This document shows positions 1 to 7,635 of a DNA stretch of 40,233 nucleotides, in pieces. The notes below the pieces were generated by a model, which ran no database searches, was not told the DNA's origin, and was given only the letters and a program-made list of their open reading frames with translations. Position numbers and translations under genes: made by a program. The DNA is from Cytidiella melzeri (Eukaryota; Basidiomycota; Agaricomycetes; Polyporales; Irpicaceae): contig JABYQR010000390.1 of assembly GCA_022592445.1 (NCBI GenBank), positions 1 through 40,233 on the forward strand, given 5' to 3'. Positions within the stretch are counted from its first letter, which is position 1. Every line of letters starts with the position of its first letter.

Positions 1-690
1 TAGATCGACAAGGGTGACGTGGGGCCGTGTGGTGTGAACTAGTTCATCCTTGATCGTGGTGCTCAGATGTTCATAATACCGGTCTCGGAGGTCCTGTGTC
101 GAGTAACCTGTTCTGTCCATGATTTCCCGGAATCGGGCCGTGTACTCGGAAACCGTCTTTTTGCCTTGCCACAGCTCCCTGAGCTTGGCCTTAGCATCCA
201 CCATTTCGTCAACTGGTTCAAATCGTGCTTTGAACGCCGCCTTGAAATCGTCCCAATCACCATTGAATGCCATTTGATGGCTGGCAATTAAATCCATGTG
301 GGGCGTGGCCCAAACTGCTGCATCCTCGGTCATAAATGACAAGGCCGACAAGATCCAAAGATGGTCTAACCAGGTCTGACCACCTTGGGCATTGTACGGC
401 GACAGCTTCTCATTAAACTGTGCATACATTGAGAAGGCAGCTAGAAAGCGACGCGCGTCACTACTTGCATTGCCCTTGAAACTAGCGGGTTTCTCTACAA
501 CCCTTTCCCGTGACCTGTTGTTGACCGGTTGCTGGTTTTGAACCAGCGCTGTGATGGCTTGTGTCAGCTGTTGCTGACCGAGGAGTAGCGCATGCAGAAG
601 TTGTTCTGCTGTGGGGGGCGGAGACGGTTCTTGTGCGGGGGCTGGGGTTGCTGCCCTAGAAGCATGCTGAGACACGTTGGTAGAATCCAT
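1..690 (-). CDS. Element A gag (capsid), 5' part, runs off the window
   Basis: The frame is open from an ATG at 690 down to base 1 (230 codons, no stop). The product is the Ty3/gypsy Gag capsid polyprotein, which packages the element RNA in virus-like particles. After a Pro/Ala/Gln-rich N-terminus of about 40 residues comes the retrotransposon gag core: an ALSFMTEDAAVWA segment, then FKARFEPVDE and LWQGKKTVSEYTARF, as in gags of fungal chromoviruses. The same blocks occur in the gags of elements B and C, but A is clearly diverged. The zinc knuckle and pol lie outside the window. The start is chosen because it is the first ATG after an almost ATG-free leader and aligns with the gag start in B and C. 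No defect is visible in the part seen. Confidence 0.85.
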   Translation of the reverse strand, partial: MDSTNVSQHASRAATPAPAQEPSPPPTAEQLLHALLLGQQQLTQAITALVQNQQPVNNRSRERVVEKPASFKGNASSDARRFLAAFSMYAQFNEKLSPYNAQGGQTWLDHLWILSALSFMTEDAAVWATPHMDLIASHQMAFNGDWDDFKAAFKARFEPVDEMVDAKAKLRELWQGKKTVSEYTARFREIMDRTGYSTQDLRDRYYEHLSTTIKDELVHTTRPHVTLVDL

Positions 691-996
691 CTGGTATTGC
701 TCCTGTGTGAAGGTTCGATCGAAGTCTTCTTCAGGCAAGGGTGGGAGGGATTCAAGGATACGAGCTTCTTGCCAATGATGAATGGGTCGATACTGGTTTG
801 GTTACCGACCGGGATATGCAATACCGTTGTATCGGTTTGGACAGGGCTGAGTTTCACAGGCTTCGTGTCCTTCTTCTGGGTCGTAAGACTCGTCTCTGAT
901 GGTACGGTGATTGAAAGCGTGTGGGTAGTTCTCACAGGGGAGATGATCTCTAGACCAAACACTACTTCTGGGACTTTGAGAAGCCACACTGTATTT
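691..996 (-). other. Element A pre-gag leader with conserved Cys/His segment
   Basis: This stretch separates the pre-gag ORF from the gag ATG. In the same frame as both, directly after the TAG that ends the pre-gag ORF, about 48 codons are open to a TAA near 801. They contain PCEN..H and QPCPNRY motifs that are also present, in the same frame, before the gag ATG of elements B and C. Codons match at protein level with third-position differences, so this looks translated or recently translated. How it is reached past the TAG is unknown (readthrough, splicing or decay). No ATG occurs on the sense strand here. Confidence 0.5.
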
Positions 997-1755
997 CTAG
1001 AATGATACAAAGTACTCGTCTGACCAAACTCTGTCTAAAGCTTTGAACACTTGTTTGTAATTCCTTCTTAGACCCTTGAAACTGATTCCTCCTATTGCCT
1101 TTAAACCCCAATCCAGCAGCTGCCACTCACGCTGAGTGATGACAGTGGCTCGGGTTGGTAGCTCCTCCAGAAGCTTTTCTAACTTCTGTTTCTCTTGCTC
1201 AAAGTTACGCCTCGTGCCTTCGTGAAGCTGTTGGTACTTGTCGATGGTGGGTAGAATCGACAGGCGTTGGAGGGTGGCGGTGAGCTTTGGAGTGAAGATT
1301 CCTTGAAGGTCTTCAAGGGTGTGCTTTTGGAAGTCGATGAGAGTCGGCTTTGCGGCTATGAGGGCTGCACCAGGGTTGGTGGCTGGCCGGGCTGGGAAGC
1401 GTTCTGCTAACGAAGGCTTCTTAGGAAGACTTGCTAAGGCCTCAGCTCGTTCGCGTGCGGTACGGGCAGCGAACTCTTTGGACTCAGCACGGAGTTTCTC
1501 AAACTCCTCTGCAGTGGGGAATCTGTGTGTGAGGGCAGAACCCTTGGGTTTACGGCGACCGACGTAGGAGGCAATAGCCTTGAGCTCCTTCTCCATGTAC
1601 TTGTGGCTCTTGCCACGTGCGTGCTCTGCGTCGAGTTGATCAAACACGGCCTGGGGCAAGGCGCGATGGATCTTGACTTCTCGACGCGCTTGGTTCAGAT
1701 CCTTGTGCAAAGGATCTGGACGAGCGGTGAAACGGGAGTAGGATTCTTTCGGCAC
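997..1755 (-). CDS. Element A pre-gag ORF, unrecognised conserved protein
   Basis: A 252-codon ORF lies between the LTR and gag. I do not recognise the family. It is basic and rich in Lys, Glu, Arg and Ala, with a probable coiled-coil middle (TARERAEALASL, RNFEQEKQKLEKLLEEL) and a strongly conserved C-terminal block, REWQLLDWG.KAIG..SFK.LR.NY, ending SDEYF. Elements B and C carry homologues at the same place with many synonymous differences, which supports selection on the protein. The conserved homology begins at a GTG (1753-1755) preceded two codons upstream by an in-frame stop. The only ATG in the ORF is at 1594-1596, inside the conserved region. The start is therefore unresolved: non-AUG initiation, a spliced upstream exon, or the internal ATG. 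The ORF ends in TAG. Confidence 0.7.
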   Translation of the reverse strand: MPKESYSRFTARPDPLHKDLNQARREVKIHRALPQAVFDQLDAEHARGKSHKYMEKELKAIASYVGRRKPKGSALTHRFPTAEEFEKLRAESKEFAARTARERAEALASLPKKPSLAERFPARPATNPGAALIAAKPTLIDFQKHTLEDLQGIFTPKLTATLQRLSILPTIDKYQQLHEGTRRNFEQEKQKLEKLLEELPTRATVITQREWQLLDWGLKAIGGISFKGLRRNYKQVFKALDRVWSDEYFVSF

Positions 1756-1915
1756 TAAGAATCAACCACGGAAAGTGAACGAGTCAGCGATCAAGCACGC
1801 CAAGACGGGCGGCGATGGCTTACTCTCAAACGTAGGGGTGAATAAACTTTTTAAAACTGGGGGAACAGGAAGACTTGATCCAAGCTAAGGGCAGTCGTGC
1901 CGGTAGCTGTGTGGT

Positions 1916-1925
1916 ATCTTGACCT
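1916..1925 (-). promoter_or_regulatory. Element A primer-binding site, self-primer type
   Basis: Two bases inside the 5' LTR end, the sense strand reads AGGTCAAGAT. Its reverse complement ATCTTGACCT occurs in the LTR 34 nt after the TATA box, where the transcript should start. This is the arrangement used by Tf1/sushi-group elements, which prime minus-strand synthesis with their own RNA 5' end. No TGG start of a tRNA-primed site is present. Confidence 0.7.
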
Positions 1926-1927
1926 AA

Positions 1928-2655
1928 TGTCGCGGAGCGACTGCTGCTATACTGCTAAACCCTAAACAAGGGCAGAGAAGAGGGGGAGTGGAAGTGGAAG
2001 TGGATCTCCAACGACGACAACAAGGTCAAAGTCGCTGATGAGCAGGCAAGCAGGCTCAGAGGCCGGATACTGGCAGTGCAAATGACGAAGTTGATATCAT
2101 GCTTATACTAGGTTACATTGAGTAACTCACCTGGCAGTGCAAATGACGAAGAGGTCAAGATGCAGAACCAGGGAGGGTAAGGGGTACTATATATACTGTG
2201 TCTGGATGGTCTGTGCACCAGTTCCCACACTAGGGACTGGAGTAACTGTGGGACTGGAGTAACAATAGAACAATAAGGAACCCGGGTAACTGTCAAGGAC
2301 CTGAGTAACTGTCAAGGACCAGGGTACGTAGAACAATAGAGCTAGAACAATACAACAATAGAACAATAGGATAAGAACAATAGAACAATAAGACCTGGGG
2401 GAATCCCTGGGGAATCCCCATCAATGGAAGAGGAAAAATAGAACAATAGCCTAGGTTGATCTGGAACCGCTCCAGACTGAGTCTAGGGTTTGGGTCTGGA
2501 CTATTGATAAATAAGGCAGGATGTCACGTGACCCAGGTTAGGGTTAGGTCCGGTAACACTCCTAGCCGGAAAATAAGCGCTCTAGATAGGCGCCTAAGGC
2601 TATAAACTTGTGACAATATTGGAAAAATCCGGTCTCTGTTGGACTATCCATGTCA
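1928..2655 (-). repeat. 5' LTR of element A (728 bp)
   Basis: On the minus strand the LTR runs from TGACATGG to GCGACA. It is bounded on the right by ATCCC (the GGGAT target site on the sense strand) and on the left by the primer-binding site. It is nearly identical to the solo LTR at 7636-8382, but lacks one 19-bp unit of a GTCCTTGACAGTTAC repeat. It contains a TATATATA box, many ATTGTT motifs in U3, and a perfect GTCACGTGAC palindrome. It interrupts the RT gene of element B. Confidence 0.9.
2070..2130 (-). other. Intron-like segment in the element A LTR, flanked by a 21-bp direct repeat
   Basis: Sense strand: CTGCCAG followed by GTGAGT, 61 bp, ending in CTGCCAG. The 21 bp before the GT and the last 21 bp of the segment are the same sequence. 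It holds the only two ATGs of the leader (2098-2100, 2116-2118) apart from one inside the pre-gag ORF. Splicing is inferred from signals only. Confidence 0.5.
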
Positions 2656-3424
2656 ATCCCCAACGAACATCGAATTTGGTGAAGATCTTTGCACCCTTGA
2701 GCTTGTTGATAATGTCGGTAGCAAGCGGTAGTGGGTAGCGGTTCTTCACAGTGATGTCGTTGAGTTTTCTGTAGTCCTGAATAAGTCGCAGTTTGTTATC
2801 CTTCTTTTTGATGAAGAAAACTGGAGAAGCCATCGGAGACTTAGAAGGCGTGATGTAACCTTTGGATAGGTTCTCCTGGATGAACTTGTCAAGCTCGGCT
2901 TGTTCGTTCAGGGGCATAGGATAAACTTTCGATTTGATGGTCTCAGGAGTGTCTGGTTTGAGATCAATCGAATGTTCCCAGGGCTGATGCTGGGGTAGCC
3001 GATTAGACTCTTCCTCAGAGAAGACTTTAGCGTGTCTGTGATACTCTGATGGAACAATGTCTTCGAAGGAGCGCTGAGCTTTAGCTTCGTTTGCTTTGGC
3101 AGCAAGCTTAGTAGAGTAGGTGAAGCCGGCCATACACCAGACTTTGTCAGTGGTGTCTTGGATGATACCGGCTTTGACCCACTGCCTACGTTCTTTGCGA
3201 TTACCATCAACCTTCTGGAAAGGTTCATCAGGAGATTCTTCCGAGCCGCTCGGAATTGTCATTTCTCCTTTTTCCCAGTTGACAGTAGGGTTTACGCGCT
3301 TGAGCCATGGTAGCCCAAGAATGACGTCTTCTGGACCTAAGTCTGTGACGAGAAACTGTGCCTTTTCCGTGTGATCTCCGACTGTGAGTGTAAGGCGAAC
3401 GAAGTGCGTTAATCTGCCAGCTTT
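2656..3424 (-). pseudogene. Element B protease (C-terminal part) and RT (N-terminal part), cut on both sides
   Basis: The frame reads from the protease interior (LTVGDHTEKAQFLVTDLG, then ILGLPWL, the usual second conserved motif of retropepsins) into reverse transcriptase (SPMASPVFFIKKKDNKLRL, QDYRKLNDITVKNRYPLPL). It stops at KFDVRWG, just after the first catalytic aspartate of RT motif A. On the right it is cut by element C (TSD GCTTT, 3420-3424 and 12002-12006); the protease N-terminus with the DSGA active site is at 12002-12345. On the left it is cut by element A. Within this piece the frame is intact, and it keeps a base that element C has lost near 7099. It is a gene fragment, not functional. 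Confidence 0.88.
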
Positions 3425-4181
3425 TGTCATGGATGGCCTGACTAGCCCTTAATTTTCGCAATTTACCTGTTGTTTTTATCTGTAAAACTCCGGGCTGCAG
3501 CTCAGTTGCAACCTTTCATGCATAAACTCCTTTGCACGTCTATTAAGCGCCCGTATCACGTGGCTTAGACGCTCCACACAGTCACATTACTTGCTACTAC
3601 GTCACACTAGCATGTGACTTAGCTTAAGTAAGACCACATGGCTACAGACACATGGTTCAGCCCATAGCTAGGGTTTGACATCATAGATACTGTCCACATG
3701 GGCTCCTTATTGTTCTTTCCCTATTGTTCTCTTTATGGAAGAATGTTCTCACAGGTGCGGGAATGGAATACAATAGTTGGTCTCCTTTTAGATAGATTCT
3801 CTCACGGGTAGAGTTCTTGGCAAGGTGTAGACAATAGCTATTGTTCTCCTTTAGGTAGTTCTGTTGTTCTTCGTTCACACGGCTTCTTGCAAAGCCTGCC
3901 CTCAACATGGTCTGTGCGCAGGTCCCTGAAGTCTATATATACTGCTGCATGTACGCTCCTAGCCCCCCATCTCGACCTCTTGGTCTTTACTGGGCTAGGT
4001 AAGCAACCCCCTCTTGTACTACATAGCTGGTAGTAACAATACTAACTTGGTCTTTACTGGGCTAGATATCTGTATAAGGTTTATAGCTGGTGAGAGCATT
4101 GTGCTATACGCCTGCCACCACCTCGTCGTCGTCTTCCACTCCGTGTCCCTAGTTGCTACATCGAGCTCCGTCTCTGTGACA
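3425..4181 (+). repeat. 5' LTR of element C (757 bp)
   Basis: Begins TGTCATGGATGG and ends CTGTGACA. TATA box TATATATA at 3934-3941; the likely transcript start region ATCTCGACCT is at 3969-3978. U3 has ATTGTT motifs and a CACGTG core. The intron-like segment at 3999-4065 lies downstream of the start. Confidence 0.92.
3999..4065 (+). other. Intron-like segment in the element C LTR, flanked by a 20-bp direct repeat
   Basis: GTAAGC at 3999-4004, an ACTAAC branch-point-like hexamer at 4041-4046, and TAG at 4063-4065 (67 bp). The 20 bp before the donor (3979-3998) recur exactly as the last 20 bp of the segment (4046-4065). The same arrangement, with different sequence, is in the LTRs of families A and D. 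Splicing is inferred. Confidence 0.5.
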
Positions 4182-4275
4182 TTAGGATTGTTGTGAAACC
4201 CTGGGTTACCCCATTCCCACCGTTTAAAAAAGTTTATTCCTGTTTGACGAGTACGTCTCCGGTCTTCTCATACCG
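4182..4275 (+). promoter_or_regulatory. Element C leader with damaged primer-binding site
   Basis: After the LTR and the TT spacer, element B reads AGGTCGAGAT (complement of the RNA 5' end), but C reads AGGAT at 4184-4188. The five bases TCGAG have been lost, so self-priming pairing is no longer possible. No ATG is present. Confidence 0.55.
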
Positions 4276-5052
4276 TTGAGCTACGCTTACGTCGTCCGTT
4301 TTCACCCCCCTACGCGTTGTCTAGTGCCTAAAGACACGCGCCCCCGTTTCTCTAAGACCCTCCCTACCACTGAGCCTCAGCTCAAGAGGTGTCTTCCATC
4401 ATCTTTCCTTGACGCTCTCGCTGACAAGCGGAAGAGCGGTCAACCTCATTGCTGGTCTGACAAAGACCTGGTCACCGTCGCGAAGTACGTGTCCAAGAAG
4501 CCACCTGTCAAAGGCATCACCCTCACCGTCCCCTCTTACGAGGAAAACCGACAACTTCGCGCCTCCGCACGAGCATACGGAGAACGAGCTGCTGAGGAGC
4601 GTGACCGCACCTTAGCTGAGCAACAGACCCACAAGCTCACCTTTGCAGAGCGACTAGCAAAGCTCCCTGCACCAACTCCCGCCCCCGCTGCACCAAAGCC
4701 GGTGTTGATCGACTTCAAGAAGTTATCACCGGTTGATCTCGTAGGCATCTTCAGGCCAAAACTCACCGCCGTCCGCACTCGCTTGCAAGCTCTCACGGAG
4801 CTTGAAGAACTCCTAAACCGCGCCAACCCCGACCACCGTCGCGCCCTGCTCCACCTCGTCAACAAGGTCAATCGTTTCCTCAACCGAGTCGACGATCTTG
4901 CACCCATCACAGCAGACCGCGAGTGGCAGCTCCTAGACTGGGGTTGCAAAGCAATTGGGAAAGTTTCTTTCAAGCAGCTTCGTAAAAACTACGATAGAGT
5001 TCTAGCACAACTTAACGTAGTCAATAGTGATAGCTACTTTGAGTGGATCTAG
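4276..5052 (+). CDS. Element C pre-gag ORF, unrecognised conserved protein without any methionine codon
   Basis: 258 codons from a TTG at 4276. Conserved homology with elements A and B starts at a GTG at 4324 (VPKDTRPRF). Family not recognised. Blocks: SFLDALADKRKSGQP, VAKYVSKKPPVKGIT, an Ala/Arg/Glu-rich probable coiled coil (RAYGERAAEERDRTLAEQQ), a Pro/Ala linker, PVLIDFKKLSPVDLVGIFRPK, and the C-terminal REWQLLDWGCKAIGKVSFK block. The frame is intact and ends in TAG at 5050-5052. There is no ATG in the whole ORF, nor in any frame from 3969 to 5125, so an ordinary AUG start is excluded. Its place before gag suggests a particle or RNA-related role, but that is a guess. Confidence 0.7.
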   Translation: MSYAYVVRFHPPTRCLVPKDTRPRFSKTLPTTEPQLKRCLPSSFLDALADKRKSGQPHCWSDKDLVTVAKYVSKKPPVKGITLTVPSYEENRQLRASARAYGERAAEERDRTLAEQQTHKLTFAERLAKLPAPTPAPAAPKPVLIDFKKLSPVDLVGIFRPKLTAVRTRLQALTELEELLNRANPDHRRALLHLVNKVNRFLNRVDDLAPITADREWQLLDWGCKAIGKVSFKQLRKNYDRVLAQLNVVNSDSYFEWI

Positions 5053-6540
5053 ACGGTCCACAAGTTTTTGCCCACCACGTCTTGCAAAAATTATATACAC
5101 TTCTTCGATTCGAGCACGGTCACAGATGACCACTTCTACGAAGGCATATTCTACAAGTGTGACGAACAACCGTGCCCAAATTGGTACACTCAGGCAGACC
5201 CAACAGAAGCGGTCAATAGCGAATACTACTCTGAGCGCCACCAGACTCCAAACGAAGACAATCTCCGCCTCCTCACCAACGAAGACATGGATCAGAATGC
5301 TGCACCCGAGGCCGCCCAGCTGCCGCCCAGCTGCCAACCTGAGCGCCCAGGATATTCTAAACATGTTTGGCATCCTGACGCAAAGAATGGTGGATCTCAC
5401 CAATCAGGTAGCTGCCTTGAAAGCTGCTCAGGCACCAGCCATCGCCGCAGCAACGCACACATCCCGAGAACGAAGTATTGTCGAGAAGCCGGTCTCTTTA
5501 AGGGAAAGACGTCGTCGGAAGCAAGGCTTTTCCGGCATGCTTTCATTGTCTGGGCCCAGAACCAGGGCAAGGCGTTTTTCCAGCAGGATGCGCAAGGCCA
5601 GGTCCAGTTGGACAACAATGGTGCGAGGATCTTGATCCTCACAAGCTCATCACCAGTGCTCTGTCGTTCATGCAAGACGACGCCACCGACTGGGCTCGCC
5701 CTCATATTGAGGAGCTAGCAAACAGCAAACCAGCTTTTGGCAACAGCTGGGACACCTTTATCGAGGCGTTCAAAGCCAAATTCAAACCCATTGACGCCGT
5801 CATGGAGGCTAAGACAAAAATAGCCAACATGAAGCAAGGCAATAAGACCTTCGCCGCCCACATCTCCGAGTTTGAGACCTGGGCCCCTCGCACTGGCTGG
5901 AGCCAGCAGGACCTCTTTGATCGTCTCAAGTCGAGCTTGAGCACTGAGTACTTGCAACGTGTCTCGTACTTCCAAACCCGCGCCGCTACCTACGACACAC
6001 TCAAAGATCAGTGCAAGGCGGTCGATGCCCAGCTTTCCGACCTCCGCAACAGCACGGGCAAGGTTATGGTGGACAGCTCGTTGGGACACGGCAAGTCCCA
6101 CCAACAAGCGTTCCGCGATCCCAACACTATGGAGATCGACGCCTCTCGCTTCTCCGCCTCGTTCGACGCCCTTTTTGCTGGACTAGGAAAGCAGGAGATC
6201 TTCCAGAAATGGAAGAAAGAGATGAGCAAGCGCTGCTCGGTTTGTGGGTCCGAGAACCACAAGAAGCGGGACTCGAAGCACCCAGACGACCCGGTCTGCA
6301 ACCACTGCGGTGGCACCGGTCACTGGGGGGCAGTTTGCCTAAAACGGCTCCAAGGCGTCCCTAAGGGACAAAAGGTTGCCGCTACCTCGTCGACATCGTC
6401 GACTACTACTGCAGCCAAGCAAGACGCGTCCAACAACAAGGATGCTAAGATTGCTGCGCTCAAGGACATGCTTGACATCCAGAAGAAGCAAATGGATGAG
6501 ATGGCAGCAAAAACAATGCGGTTTTTTGAAACGGACTCGT
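5053..6540 (+). pseudogene. Element C gag, frameshifted
   Basis: Homologue of the intact gag of element B. The frame after the pre-gag TAG continues through the conserved leader (DDHFYEGIFYKCDEQPCPN) to the gag ATG at 5287, then shifts. The N-terminal QDILNMFGILTQRMVDL part is in frame 2, LFKGKTSSEARLFRHAF is back in frame 1, and the capsid from about 5630 (LITSALSFMQDDATDWA) to 6540 is in frame 3. That is three frameshifts. The zinc knuckle CNHCGGTGHWGAVC (CX2CX4HX4C, RNA binding) is preserved near 6298-6340, followed by a Lys/Asp-rich probable coiled coil. A further one-base loss near 6515 removes the normal gag stop and changes the gag-pol junction. Not expected to make Gag. Confidence 0.85.
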
Positions 6541-7635
6541 GACACAGCCGCAGCTGCGAGTCCCCCTGATACCCTGTCCTTGTCTCCTTTGTCGCCTTCC
6601 TCGTCTTCTGCCTCGTGTACCATAGCAACTCCGTGCCCGTCGTCTACTGTCTCTGCATGTACTATATCATCTTTAGACCGGTTATCGTCCCATTTCCAAA
6701 TACATGTACTAGTAAAAGTTCTGAATAGAAGCATTCGCATTCCTGCCATGATCGATTCAGGAGCTACAGCTTTATTCATCAGTCATCAGTTTGTCAAGAA
6801 GCATAAGATTATTCAGCACCCGCTCAAAAGGGTTATCTCATTGCATAACATTGACGGAACTAAGAATAAAGCTGGCGGATTAACGCACTTCATTCGCCTT
6901 ACACTTACAGTTGGAGATCACACGGAAAAAGCAGAATTTCTCGTCACGGACTTAGGTCCAGAAGACATCATTCTTGGGCTACCATGGCTCAAGCGCGTAA
7001 ACCCTACCGTCAACTGGGAAAAAGGAGAAATGACAATTCCGAGCGGCTCGGAAGAATCTCCTGACGAACCTTTCCAGAAGATTGATGGTAATCGCAAAGA
7101 CGTAGGCAGTGGGTCAAAGCCGGGATTATCCAAGAAACCACTGACGAGGTCTGGTGTATGGCCGGCTTCACCTACTCTACCAAGCTTGCTGCCGAAGCAA
7201 ACAAAGCTAAAGCTCAGCGCTCCTTCGAAGACATTGTTCCATCAGAGTATCACAGACACGCTAAAGTCTTCTCTGAGGAAGAGTCTAATCGGCTACCCCA
7301 GCATCAGCCCTGGGACCATTCGATTGATCTCAAAGCAGACGCTCCTGAGACTATCAAATCGAAAGTTTATCCTATGCCCCTGAACAAACAAGCCGAGCTT
7401 GACAAGTTCATTCAGGAGAACCTAGCAAAAGGTTACATCACGCCTTCAAAGTCTCCGATGGCTTCTCCAGTTTTCTTCATCAAAAAGAAGGATAACAAAC
7501 TGCGACTTATTCAGGACTACAGAAAACTCAACGACATCACTGTGAAGAACCGCTACCCACTACCGCTTGCTACCGACATTATCAACAAGCTCAAGGGTGC
7601 AAAGATCTTCACCAAATTCGATGTTCGTTGGGGAT
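6541..7635 (+). pseudogene. Element C protease and N-terminal RT, frameshifted
   Basis: The pol frame passes through a Ser/Pro-rich linker into the retropepsin with active site IDSGATALF (Asp codon 6754-6756) and ILGLPWL. A one-base deletion near 7099 (an A present in element B) throws the frame off. RT continues in another frame from about 7100 (AGFTYSTKLAAEANKAKAQ) through SPVFFIKKKDNKLRL to KFDVRWG, where a solo LTR interrupts it at 7636. Similarity to element B at 2656-3424 is very high, so B shows the undamaged arrangement of this stretch. Confidence 0.85.

Noticed and set aside
564..1010. 148-codon minus-strand ORF across the element A leader
   Set aside because: Its frame is not the one shared with the gag leaders of B and C, and the codon-level conservation is in another frame.
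1900..1927. tRNA-type primer-binding site
   Set aside because: No TGG after the LTR and no match to a tRNA 3' end that I recognise; the self-complementary 10-mer explains the site better.
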